Positions 23,323-30,824 of a stretch of DNA of 56,949 nucleotides are shown piece by piece. Source of the DNA: Lentibacillus sediminis (GTDB lineage: Bacteria; Bacillota; Bacilli; Bacillales; Amphibacillaceae); contig NZ_NIXK01000014.1 of assembly GCF_002763455.1 (NCBI RefSeq), forward strand, positions 1-56,949. The letters are read 5' to 3'. How positions within the stretch are numbered: the first letter of the stretch is position 1; each line of letters starts with the position of its first letter. The position numbers and the translations under genes were made by a program. The notes under the pieces were generated by a model, which saw only the letters and a list, made by a program, of their open reading frames with translations, ran no database searches and was not told the origin of the DNA.

Positions 23323-23356
23323 TTGTTGACGAATTTAGTCAACGATTCGTCAACAA
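23323..23356. promoter_or_regulatory. Perfect 12-base inverted repeat before a tiny gene
   Basis: Arms TTGTTGACGAAT and ATTCGTCAACAA flank TTAGTCAACG. The loop itself repeats GTCAACGA, so several overlapping GTTGACGAA-type half sites exist. It ends 26 bases before the ATG at 23383 and could be an operator or a 5' hairpin. No T-run follows. Confidence 0.55.
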
Positions 23357-23382
23357 CTTATAAACCAAGGAGTGATTGTGTA

Positions 23383-23469
23383 ATGGTAATAAAATTGTTT
23401 GATTTTGAAACTGAAAAAACGCATTACACCGACCACGTTTGCGGACGGTGTAAAAATAAAGTTGTTTAA
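23383..23469 (+). CDS. Tiny CxxC protein (28 residues)
   Basis: ATG 23383 follows AAGGAGTGATTGTGTA. The frame encodes MVIKLFDFETEKTHYTDHVC then GRCKNKVV and stops. A CGRC pair could bind a metal. The sequence over residues 13-24 can also fold as a hairpin with arms TTACACCG and CGGTGTAA, so the region may instead be a structured RNA. The strong ribosome site and the operator-like repeat just upstream support a real unit; no family is recognised. Confidence 0.4.
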   Translation: MVIKLFDFETEKTHYTDHVCGRCKNKVV

Positions 23470-23611
23470 TTTCTTGTACAATTACTAAACACGAACTTAT
23501 GGAAGTAACAATAAAATCGTTTAAAAATCAGATCCTTATGCCACAATCTCACCCGTTTGCTGCAAAAAGCTTTTTTATAGCTTGATTTCATTATCTTAAA
23601 AGAAGACCATT

Positions 23612-23893
23612 TTATATAGCACCATTAACAGCGCTTGTTTTCCTCACAAAAAAGACAACCGCAACAACCTGCGATCGCCTTATTTTGATATTGGAAACTT
23701 GATCAATACGGTGTTGTAGATACCATTCAAGCAAAGGGCGGCTTTGCTGAATCATAGTTAATTCTCCTGAAAAGCGTTCCTTCCAGAAACCAAAATGATA
23801 CCATTTTAAATCTTTGGTAAAGACAACAATTTGTGAACCTCCAACACTTGAAAAGTGCAGGAGGTTCATAAAATAGCCTTTCTTTACTAACAC
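23612..23893 (-). pseudogene. Fragment of an FAD-dependent hydroxylase-like gene
   Basis: The open frame contains GGSQIVVFTKDLKWYHFGFW, then SRPLLEWYLQHRIDQVSNIK. The pattern R-x-L-L-E-W-x-x-x-x-R-x NI is typical of the second FAD-contacting region of 2-polyprenyl-6-methoxyphenol hydroxylase-type FAD oxidoreductases. The N-terminal dinucleotide loop and everything after about 90 residues are missing, and the frame has no good start. It is treated as a leftover fragment. Confidence 0.45.
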
Positions 23894-24081
23894 CTACAAT
23901 ATTTCTTCTTATATGCCTTTTTGCAGCAATCATAAAAACGATCTTTAGGATTGTAATGGTCGCATCGATCATGATAATGACATTTCCTTTTACAACAATC
24001 ATAAAAACGATCTTTAGAATTGTAATAGTCACAATGATCATCACAATGATACTTCTTTTTACAAGCATCGCGATAACACAT
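23887..24081 (-). CDS. Cys/His-rich repeat protein (64 residues)
   Basis: The start is ATG 24081 behind AAGGAGGGTGATT; the frame is open upstream but lacks a better site. The protein has 12 cysteines in 64 residues. Two tandem repeats of 23 residues, each ending KDRFYDCCK, give spacing HCDYYNSKDRFYDCC and RCDHYNPKDRFYDCC, with many His, Tyr and Lys. This looks like a small metal-binding or spore-coat-like protein. The corresponding DNA repeat unit is 69 bases. I do not recognise a named family, and no signal peptide is present. Confidence 0.7.
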   Translation of the reverse strand: MCYRDACKKKYHCDDHCDYYNSKDRFYDCCKRKCHYHDRCDHYNPKDRFYDCCKKAYKKKYCRC

Positions 24082-24659
24082 ATAATCACCCTCCTTACTT
24101 TCTTTTATAATATGATAATAAGAAGAAATAGATTGGACAGGTTTCATAGTTAAAAATACATTTTCTTTAAATCATTCATATTGACTTTTACCAATAGTGG
24201 TTGTTTCTCATAATCTCTACTTAGGGAGTGTTATCTGAGGTACAGGCAACAAAACGGAAAATCACACGTTAAAGCTTGAATCCTTGGTATAAAAGGGGAG
24301 AATCATTAGTGTCCATTTAGTGCCTTAATTAAGTTGTAGATGTGTTGAAATCAGTCCATTTACAGCACCAGAACTCTTTACCAAAAACGAAGAACTGTTC
24401 AATGCAGGGTGAATACCTTTTGGGAAGGGTCTTAGCGTACACATAACAAGCAATTTTTGTAGGTTGACTTGCTTACCGTATAAAATTCAGAAATGTTGGC
24501 GGAATCCCCTTAAAGTTTGGCCTCATGGCCGGAAACAGGACCGAAGAAGTGCCTCCAGTTTAACCAGTATTCGGTATCTGCTAATATATCCAATATATTA
24601 ACAGGTTCGAGTCTTTCTGTAATATTTTGTTTGTACAGGGTGTAGTTAAGCAATGACTA
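24082..24659. other. Intergenic stretch without a supportable gene
   Basis: About 580 bases. No frame with a ribosome site and family-like sequence is visible on either strand. Short frames on the minus strand (for example one reading PKRYSPCIEQFFVFGKEFW around 24350-24430) could be decayed transposase or another relic, but I cannot show it. Confidence 0.3.
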
Positions 24660-24688
24660 TTGTCATATCGAAAAATACTTTGTAAACT
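24660..24688 (+). promoter_or_regulatory. Candidate promoter of the SAM-riboswitch operon
   Basis: TTGTCA, a 17-base spacer, TAAACT, ending 30 bases before the S-box aptamer. The -10 is poor, so this is tentative. Confidence 0.4.
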
Positions 24689-24718
24689 AATAATTATAAT
24701 TAAACTATATAATTAAGA

Positions 24719-24822
24719 TTCTTATCCAGAGAGGTGGAGGGACTGGCCCAACGAAACCTCGGCAACAGCCTTATGAAAGTACTGTGCCAATTCCAGCAAG
24801 CGTTAGCTTGAAAGATAAGAAG
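24719..24822 (+). promoter_or_regulatory. SAM riboswitch (S-box)
   Basis: The blocks TTCTTATCCAGAGAGGTGGA, GGGACTGGCCC, GAAACCTCGGCAACAG, GTGCCAATTCC and GAAAGATAAGAA appear in the S-box order, and the first and last arms pair (TTCTTATC with GATAAGAA). A strong terminator follows at 24844-24881, so SAM ends transcription before the yezD gene. Confidence 0.96.
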
Positions 24823-24843
24823 AGTAAAGTAAACGTTGATGTT

Positions 24844-24881
24844 TAAACCCTCTTCTTATTTCAGAAGAGGGTTTATTTTTT
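24844..24881 (+). terminator. Terminator of the SAM riboswitch
   Basis: Arms TAAACCCTCTTC and GAAGAGGGTTTA around eight bases, followed by TTTTTT. This is the off-state terminator. Confidence 0.93.
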
Positions 24882-25004
24882 GTGAATAGCTGATTAGGCT
24901 ACCAAAGGCATTCATTTTCTGGATTATTCATTTGGAGGTGCGCAATGCCGGTCGGCTGTTCCTGTTATTTTATTAACACCCTAAAAAAAATAGGAGTGAG
25001 GAAA

Positions 25005-25169
25005 TTGGCAAAGATTGATGAATCAAAAATTAACCATATTGTAAATGTGTTAAAAAGTTTAGAATATGGTTCTGTAGTCATTACGGTACATGATGAGGAA
25101 ATCACACAAATAGATACAACTGATAAGAAACGGTTTTCTTTATCGAAAAGTCGATCAGGAAAAAAATAA
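25005..25169 (+). CDS. yezD: YezD family small protein (DUF2292)
   Basis: The start is TTG 25005, 5-6 bases after AGGAGTGAGG; an open frame begins earlier (24945) but without a ribosome site. The 54-residue product begins LAKIDESKINHIVNVLKSLE and contains SVVITVHDEEITQIDTTDKK, the DUF2292 signature. B. subtilis YezD belongs to the same sulfur-regulated group, and here it lies directly behind an S-box. Its biochemical role is unknown; a part in sulfonate or organosulfur utilisation is inferred from context. A terminator-like hairpin follows at 25202-25266. Confidence 0.9.
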   Translation: MAKIDESKINHIVNVLKSLEYGSVVITVHDEEITQIDTTDKKRFSLSKSRSGKK

Positions 25170-25201
25170 AATTACATATTGTTCATGCTGATTAGACAAC
25201 T

Positions 25202-25266
25202 AAAGGCATCTTCCATTTCGATAAGTAAGGTAAGTACTTTTCGGGTGAAAGATGTCTTTTATTTAT
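25202..25266 (+). terminator. Terminator-like hairpin after yezD
   Basis: Arms AAAGGCATCTT and AAGATGTCTTT (one G-U pair) with inner pairing, followed by TATTTATT. It may partly reduce read-through into the FMN reductase gene. Confidence 0.5.
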
Positions 25267-25336
25267 TTAATGAACAATATGAAAATTTGATGTTGCAGCT
25301 CATTAATCAAAATGAAAATTAGAAAGGATGTATATG

Positions 25337-25885
25337 ATGAGTGAAATTGTTGTTTTATCCGGCAGTCCTTCTGAAAGTTCCAGGTCAGAATCAGTACTAA
25401 AATTTATCGGTTCATTACTTATAGAAGAGGGCTTTTCTGTAACACATATTTCCATACGGGATTTATCAAAAGACGTACTTTTCAATGGTGAATTTAATAG
25501 TCCTACTGTTAAAGATGTAACGAAACTTATTCAAGAAGCGGAAGGAGTTATCGTTGGTTCGCCGGTTTATAAATCTTCATATTCTGGAATGTTAAAGACG
25601 TTATTGGATATACTGCCGCAGGATGTACTAGAGGATACGCCGGTCTTACCGCTAATGACAGGAGGGAGTTCATCCCATTTGCTGGCATTGGAGTATGCGT
25701 TGAAACCGTTGCTGGCTTCATTAAAGGGTTTGAATTTAAAAGGTGTTTATCTGGAAGATTTTCAAATTGATAAAACTAAAATCAATAATCCTATCATCCA
25801 TACCAAAGCCTTGGAACGTTTAACAAAACAAGTGGCGTATTTTACAAAAATAATTAACAGTAAACAGACTAACATTCTATTATAA
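25337..25885 (+). CDS. NADPH-dependent FMN reductase (SsuE/MsuE-like)
   Basis: A 182-residue flavodoxin-like protein: VVLSGSPSESSRSESVLKFI at the N-terminus carries the FMN phosphate loop, and EAEGVIVGSPVYKSSYSGML near 70-90 is the typical second motif. It supplies reduced flavin to monooxygenases that desulfonate or desulfurise organosulfur compounds. The start is one of three clustered ATG codons; 25337, 9 bases after AAAGGA, is best. It is placed behind the SAM riboswitch and before two monooxygenase remnants, which supports a sulfur-scavenging operon. Confidence 0.88.
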   Translation: MSEIVVLSGSPSESSRSESVLKFIGSLLIEEGFSVTHISIRDLSKDVLFNGEFNSPTVKDVTKLIQEAEGVIVGSPVYKSSYSGMLKTLLDILPQDVLEDTPVLPLMTGGSSSHLLALEYALKPLLASLKGLNLKGVYLEDFQIDKTKINNPIIHTKALERLTKQVAYFTKIINSKQTNILL

Positions 25886-25908
25886 CAAAAGAAGAAAGGG
25901 GTTCTTGA

Positions 25909-26124
25909 TCAGTTAAAGTAGCGATTGAAGAATTTGCTTTTAAAGCAGCAACATTGCTATTCGAAGTAGGAGGGGCTTCAGCAACAAGACAATCAGCAAA
26001 TTTAGACCGGCACTGGCGCAATATACGTACGATATCTTCTCACAACCCAACATTATATAAAGCAAGAGCAATCGGGGATTACCATATTAATGATGATCTA
26101 TTATCAGAGAATGTATATTTTTAG
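25909..26124 (+). pseudogene. C-terminal remnant of a DszC/SfnB-like acyl-CoA dehydrogenase fold monooxygenase
   Basis: The frame from 25909 reads AIEEFAFKAATLLFEVGGAS then ATRQSANLDRHWRNIRTISS and ends GDYHINDDLLSENVYF. This is the end of acyl-CoA-dehydrogenase-fold flavin monooxygenases of the SfnB/SfnC/DszC type, with the LDRHWRN-R-SHNP signature. The first 300 or so residues are missing, and a TGA stands just before the remnant. It fits the loss of an organosulfur monooxygenase from this operon. Confidence 0.85.
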
Positions 26125-26204
26125 AATAGGATAGGAGGACAGGTACCCCGGTTCATCTGTATATAAGGTTAGAGGAATAAATAGAAAGGAAGGAAGGAAT
26201 TACA

Positions 26205-27062
26205 ATGACAAAAACATTATCTTTTTCAGCTTTTGTAATGAATACCGCTTCACATATTGTACATGGGACATGGAGGCAGCCCGAAGGAGAACAAATTGAT
26301 TTTAATAAAGTTGATTTATGGATTAACCTTGCAAAAAAATTAGAGGAAGGCGGATTTGACAATATCTTTTCTTCTAAAAGAGGTAAAGAGTTTGCAGCAA
26401 AAAATGCGGAAGCAATTTTTATCCAAGCACCTAACCCTGAGGTTGCCAAGGAATTAATAGAGGAAATGGTTGAATTATTGGAAAAATACGGACGTCAACC
26501 AGAAGACTTGAAATTTTACCAAGGATTAACCTTCGTCATTGGAGATACAGAGGAAGAGGCATTAGAAAAAAATAAAAAAATAACAGAAGCTACAGATTTA
26601 AAAATGATGATCGCTCATTTGGGTGGCGCCATGGGTATCGATTTTGGCAAGTGGGATTTGGATACACCACTAGAGAATATTGAAACAGAAGGGACTAGGA
26701 GTATACTACAATGGGTGCAGCAAGGAATACCAGACAGAAAGGCAACTTTAGCAGACTTTGCAGCCCATAGCGGGAAAAAGACTCGCATTGTCGGAACAGC
26801 TGAGCAAATTGCTGATAAGTTAGAAGAATGGCTTGATAACGGTGTTTCAGGTATTAATGTGATGAATTCTTTTATACCGGGTTCGTATATTGAATTTATC
26901 GATAAAGTAATGCCTATTCTAAGGGAACGAGGTCTGGTAGAAGAGCATGGAGATACACCAAAAACACTCCGTTCAAGACTATTTGGCAGTGACAAGCTAA
27001 ATGACCGTCATCCAGCGACCAACTATCGGCATCAATTTGCGAAAAAGCAACCAATTCGTTAA
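26205..27062 (+). pseudogene. NtaA/SnaA/DszA-type flavin monooxygenase with internal deletion
   Basis: The frame is intact (285 residues, with a GGAAGGAAGGAA ribosome site), but the family is about 440 long. Residues 1-52 (MNTASHIVHGTWRQPEGEQI, LEEGGFDNIF) are the N-terminal part. The next residues SSKRGKEFAAKNAEAIFIQA belong about 150-160 residues later in full-length relatives. The missing piece holds much of the TIM barrel and FMN site. The C-terminus (VVGTAEQIADKLEEWL-like, GINVMNSFIPGSYIEFIDKV) is normal. It is probably inactive; the reading frame was kept because the deletion is a multiple of three. Confidence 0.8.
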
Positions 27063-27090
27063 TGTTACTATCACAGAAGAAATTGGTTGC
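27047..27090 (+). terminator. Hairpin at the end of the sulfur operon
   Basis: Perfect 10-base arms GCAACCAATT and AATTGGTTGC, overlapping the last codons of the monooxygenase-like gene, with a delayed T-run (ATTTTTATG) 12 bases later. Probably the operon terminator. Confidence 0.5.
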
Positions 27091-27278
27091 TTCTGAAGAG
27101 ATTTTTATGTTTTTATAAAAACATAATATAATGGAAGAAACTCGATTTTTTTAATTCAATTCCTAGTAGAAATTCTTGAATAAGAGATTTCAATTTAGGA
27201 GGTACTTAAATCGAGCGTTGTATTCTGATACTTATTTTACGTATTGGAGCTGGACGATATTATCGTTATAGGGAGTCC

Positions 27279-27347
27279 GAAGAGGCCTCTTTCTAAATGT
27301 ATTTGCCGGTCAAAGCATACATTTATGATAGAGTGCCTCTTCTTTTT
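27279..27347 (+). terminator. Strong two-tier hairpin with T-run, no attached gene
   Basis: Outer arms GAAGAGGC and GCCTCTTC, inner arms AAATGTAT and ATACATTT, then CTTTTTG. It follows an unexplained 80-base stretch with AGGAGGTA (27198-27205). No open gene ends here, so it may terminate a small RNA or be part of an unknown regulatory leader. The rest of 27091-27426 shows no gene. Confidence 0.5.
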
Positions 27348-27426
27348 GTGAAGAAAAAATGCTCAAATATCTCCGAGAACTATTTTACACATGAGAAGTG
27401 AGTTAAGTTTTTGTGATAAATTTCCA

Positions 27427-27999
27427 CTATTCAGCATAGTTAAATCCCAGATTATAAGCTCGAGTTAACCACGCTTCCATATATCTTGGCTGTTCCTTTA
27501 TGGTCTCATAAAAAAGCTCGAATTGCGAATTCGGGATTCCACAATAATCCGCTAACCCAACATTGAAATAATGAGTCATCATCTTGTCGTACTGCCTTTT
27601 CTCAAAACGCTCGACTGGAGCTCCGGCCAAACTGAGCCACAGCACTTTTTGATGATCAAGCTTTTTTGGACCATAAGCAAACCCATAGTTCCAAACTCGG
27701 TCTATATATCCCTTCAGCATAGCCGGCATACTCCACCACCAAAGTGGAAAAACAAATGCCAACGCATCATGTCTTTTCATTCGCTCCATTTCTGTCTCAA
27801 CAGCAGGAGAATATTGTTGCCTATCAGCGGACCATTCGGGCTCATCTTCTTCCCAAAGCACAGGGCTGAAATCGCTGCGATATAGATCCATTATCTCTGT
27901 TTCGTGACCTGCATCCTTAAGCCCCTGTACAAAACTCTCTGTAACTTTAAAAGTCAAAGAGTCCTCTCTTGGATGCGTCACAACGGTCAGTACCTTCAT
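27427..27999 (-). CDS. NAD(P)H:quinone reductase (MdaB/NQO-like flavodoxin)
   Basis: A 190-residue protein starting at ATG 27999 behind GAAGGGAAATC. The flavodoxin_2 features are LTVVTHPREDSLTFKVTESF at the N-terminus, HDALAFVFPLWWWSMPAMLK then GYIDRVWNYGFAYG, which bind FAD and the quinone. Such enzymes carry out two-electron reduction of quinones and disulfide-stress electrophiles. The gene lies 92 bases after an ArsR-type regulator on the same strand, and a palindrome CATATCG-N8-CGATATG sits in between, so the regulator probably controls it. Confidence 0.88.
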   Translation of the reverse strand: MKVLTVVTHPREDSLTFKVTESFVQGLKDAGHETEIMDLYRSDFSPVLWEEDEPEWSADRQQYSPAVETEMERMKRHDALAFVFPLWWWSMPAMLKGYIDRVWNYGFAYGPKKLDHQKVLWLSLAGAPVERFEKRQYDKMMTHYFNVGLADYCGIPNSQFELFYETIKEQPRYMEAWLTRAYNLGFNYAE

Positions 28000-28052
28000 T
28001 ATGATTTCCCTTCTTTCTTTTGGTTTTTGTGGATAAATCATTATCAAATCCT

Positions 28053-28074
28053 CATATCGAAATATGACGATATG
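28053..28074. promoter_or_regulatory. Operator-like palindrome CATATCG-N8-CGATATG
   Basis: Seven-base arms CATATCG and CGATATG separated by eight bases, between the ArsR-type gene and the quinone reductase gene. A further GATATG half site with CATATC 20 bases away lies at the ArsR gene start (28403-28435). Likely the binding site of the ArsR-family protein. Confidence 0.6.
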
Positions 28075-28090
28075 ATTATGCAAAAAAAGA

Positions 28091-28405
28091 TTAAAGCTTT
28101 TCTTTCAAGAATGCGGATACATCTTGAATCGTTTTTTCATTTCTTTGGTAGTACGTCCATTTTCCTTTACGCTCAGATTTCAACAGACCAGCCTTTTGCA
28201 TCATAGATAAATATTGAGATGTCGTTGATTGTGATAATTGTGCTTTCTTTTGAATGACACCTACACAGACACCGCCTTTCTCGTCAATATTTTTTGGATC
28301 TTTTCCAGGAGGATTATCAAAATGATCTTTTGGATCTTTCAACCATCTCAATATCTCTAAACGCGTTTCATTGGATAATGCTTTGAAAATATCAATATGT
28401 CTCAT
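28091..28405 (-). CDS. ArsR family regulator (redox or quinone sensing type)
   Basis: A 104-residue winged-helix protein: RHIDIFKALSNETRLEILRW at the start, then KAQLSQSTTSQYLSMMQKAG as the recognition helices, and the wing LLKSERKGKWTYYQRNEKTI. A single cysteine lies in GGVCVGVI, a position that could sense thiol stress, and the loop DNPPGKDPKN is an insertion relative to metal-type ArsR members. No metal-binding CxC is present. It precedes the quinone reductase gene and probably represses both through the nearby palindromes. Confidence 0.85.
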   Translation of the reverse strand: MRHIDIFKALSNETRLEILRWLKDPKDHFDNPPGKDPKNIDEKGGVCVGVIQKKAQLSQSTTSQYLSMMQKAGLLKSERKGKWTYYQRNEKTIQDVSAFLKEKL

Positions 28406-28669
28406 ATCTTAATATTAATCGTCTTTTCCCGATATGTCAATGTAAAAGTTATACATTACTTATCGGCATCCTCTTACATCCTTGTCCAGTTAAGCGAAAA
28501 TGTGACCAGGAACATCCAATACCTAAACCTATGAAGGAACTAAACATTTCACAAAAAATAATTATCTTTTTTGCGAGTGTAAGATCTATAGCTACCAAAA
28601 TTATAACCCAAAGAATTAAGAAAAGCGCAAGACTTTATTTTGTTTTATTACGCTCTTTAACGTTGCAAA

Positions 28670-29185
28670 TTAATTCTCCCATTGCCTGTCATAAAGATAC
28701 ACGATATAATCGTTCGGCACACTGGTATAACCCTGTTGGCGAATCATAGCGGTAAGATTTCCTCGGTGGTAGGTCCCATGATTGACGACATGCTGCACGA
28801 GTTCTGAAAGATGGGTTTCCAGTTGTCCGAACGTCGGATGTACCACAGCCATAGCTTTGTCCATATCTTCTTGACTATTGAAAAAGGCTTTATATTGTTT
28901 GGTCAACTCGGCATACAAGGCTTCCATTTCACCGGGGCCCTTACCCTTTGTGTTTTCTTGCGCCTGTATAATGGAAGCTTGAATTTCGTTCATACTTTTC
29001 TCTCGCATTACACCAAGGTATATTGTATCCGTCGTATAAACATGAACAAGCGTTTCCGCAATTGAAGGAAAAACACTTTGGATTTCCTGAGTATAAACGG
29101 TTTGCGGCAGCTCTTTTAACGTTTCAAAAAATCTATTATTTGCCCAGACGTGATAGTTATACAACTGTAAGATGCGGTGTTCCAT
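28670..29185 (-). CDS. DinB family protein
   Basis: A 171-residue four-helix-bundle protein starting at ATG 29185 behind AAGGAGGAG. It begins MEHRILQLYNYHVWANNRFF and has HVYTTDTIYLG near 48, and HVVNHGTYHRGNLTAM near 130, giving the three His of the DinB metal site (the first in the LVHVY turn). The family includes YfiT-like and mycothiol/bacillithiol transferases; a thiol-transfer or stress role is inferred. It is a stand-alone gene; the 264 bases after the ArsR gene start hold no gene, only AT-rich sequence. Confidence 0.88.
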   Translation of the reverse strand: MEHRILQLYNYHVWANNRFFETLKELPQTVYTQEIQSVFPSIAETLVHVYTTDTIYLGVMREKSMNEIQASIIQAQENTKGKGPGEMEALYAELTKQYKAFFNSQEDMDKAMAVVHPTFGQLETHLSELVQHVVNHGTYHRGNLTAMIRQQGYTSVPNDYIVYLYDRQWEN

Positions 29186-29324
29186 TAAAAACTCCTCCTT
29201 ATATTTCATTATTTTATGTCTTTTGCACAATCTCCGTCCTGACAAACTTGGTCAGGGAAGTTCATTGATTTCTGATCCTTATTCAACAATATGTCTCTTC
29301 TCCGGAACATCTATATCCTATCTC

Positions 29325-29843
29325 TTACCCAGAAAACTGCACCTCCTTTGCTTCCTTAAGATCAGCAAAGTTGCCAAGTACTCCATTGTGATGGCCAATA
29401 ATTTGCTGCGCGGTTAAGGAACCGGAATCCCATGTCCCGTGGGCATCTTTGACAAGTGTCACTTTATAGCCGAGACTAAATGCACGGTGGCAAGTAGTGT
29501 CCACACACATTTCGGTTTGATTTCCGGTAACAACAAGGTGTTGGATTCCTTTTGCTTCCAGTTCCTCCTTAAGATTGGTTTCATGAAAGGAATCTGGCGT
29601 CCATTTTTGAATAACGGGGTCTCCTTCTTTTGGGCTAACCGACGGATGAATTTCCCAGTAGTGAGTGCCCTTCACAAGGCCCTCGTCATTATGTTGGACA
29701 AAAACAACAGGAACATCTGCCGAACGAGCCTTTTGAATTAAGGACTGAATATTTCCTAGCATCTCCTTTGCCTTGTATACCGGATTAGACTCCTCATACA
29801 TCTCGTTTTGGACATCAATAACCAACAAAGCTGTCTTTTGCAA
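29325..29843 (-). CDS. Cysteine hydrolase (isochorismatase-like)
   Basis: A 172-residue protein starting at TTG 29843 behind GGGAGGTGC. It has the isochorismatase-like fold: TALLVIDVQNEMYEES with the catalytic Asp, QKWTPDSFHETNL with the Lys on a central strand, and the nucleophile in VVTGNQTEMCVDTTCHRAFS. The second Cys in the MCVDTTC loop is a family trait. It probably hydrolyses an amide or ether such as a nicotinamide-like compound, but the substrate is unknown. It is a single gene between a DinB protein and a methyltransferase on the same strand. Confidence 0.9.
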   Translation of the reverse strand: MQKTALLVIDVQNEMYEESNPVYKAKEMLGNIQSLIQKARSADVPVVFVQHNDEGLVKGTHYWEIHPSVSPKEGDPVIQKWTPDSFHETNLKEELEAKGIQHLVVTGNQTEMCVDTTCHRAFSLGYKVTLVKDAHGTWDSGSLTAQQIIGHHNGVLGNFADLKEAKEVQFSG

Positions 29844-29949
29844 TTTTAGCACCTCCCTTAAATTAATTGTACTGATACAAGTATTCGCCATACTTAATAA
29901 AAATCCTCTTTTTATTTAAACGGATTGAATGCCCACACGCGGAAGAAGT

Positions 29950-30714
29950 TTATGGTGTTGCTATAATTAGCCGCAGCGCACAGGTGAAACTCGACTTTGT
30001 TCTGAATTCCCCATATTTTCTATCCCATTCACCTGATTTTAGGTCATCAGATAGGGCTTTTACCAATCTATCTTCAACCTCCTCGGACAAAAATCCCCAT
30101 GCCGATTGTGATAATCTCACCTCTTTTTCCAGAAATGCTTCGGGCCTCCCATAAAAAGCCTCCTGAAAGCCATCCACACAGTCAAACGGAACTGGGATGG
30201 ATTGAACTGCACATTTCCCCCCAAGTGCATTGGTAATAAAATCTATCTTAGGATAACGGGGTTTCTCCACTTCAATCAGCTCCGGAAAATAATCAGCATT
30301 CCAAAAATCATCTAAAGCATCCGGATCGAAAGTCATAATGATAACTTGCTCCCGCGTAACTCTACGCAATTCCTTCAAACCTTTATTCATGTCCGGCCAA
30401 TGATGGACCGTTAACATTGCCATGGAAGCATCGAAGGAATTATCGTCAAATGGCAGCGAATCTGCTGTGCCATTTATAGCCGGAACTTTTTGCGCTTTTA
30501 GACGTTGAGAACGCATTACGTTTGATGGCTCAACTGCAACTACATATCTGTCCTCTGGTTCATATGAGCCGGCTCCTGCTCCCAAATTCAACACCGTTTC
30601 TGCCGACCCTAAAGCGTCATAAACATACTCCGCTATTCTAGGGTCCGTTCGTCTGTGTCCAGAATATTTTTGTCCATATTTGTCATAATTGAAGGCTGGG
30701 TTTTCAATTTCCAT
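29950..30714 (-). CDS. Class I SAM-dependent methyltransferase
   Basis: A 254-residue enzyme. Motif I VLNLGAGAGSYE is at about 41-52; motif II VVAVEPSNVMRSQR and motif III/IV SFDASMAMLTVHHWPDM follow. These match Methyltransf_11 (UbiE/BioC-like). The C-terminal third contains VDCVDGFQEAFYGRPEAFLE-like aromatic-rich sequence that probably shapes the acceptor site. The start ATG 30714 follows GAAGGGAAGGCC. It is a stand-alone minus-strand gene; the acceptor is unknown. Confidence 0.88.
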   Translation of the reverse strand: MEIENPAFNYDKYGQKYSGHRRTDPRIAEYVYDALGSAETVLNLGAGAGSYEPEDRYVVAVEPSNVMRSQRLKAQKVPAINGTADSLPFDDNSFDASMAMLTVHHWPDMNKGLKELRRVTREQVIIMTFDPDALDDFWNADYFPELIEVEKPRYPKIDFITNALGGKCAVQSIPVPFDCVDGFQEAFYGRPEAFLEKEVRLSQSAWGFLSEEVEDRLVKALSDDLKSGEWDRKYGEFRTKSSFTCALRLIIATP

Positions 30715-30824
30715 ATCATTTGGCCTTCCCTTCTGGAGATCATTTATATTTAGTTATCACGCCAATAAATCAGCGAATTAATGAACTAGGGACTCCAGAA
30801 TATCCATATCACGGAGGTAGGTGA

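Noticed and set aside
23727-24089. 120-codon frame on the minus strand overlapping the Cys-rich gene
   Set aside because: It is the same repeat read in another frame, without a ribosome site, and has a repetitive hydrophobic shadow composition.
27198-27347. T-box or other named riboswitch
   Set aside because: No T-box antiterminator sequence and no match to S-box, RFN, purine or preQ1 blocks.
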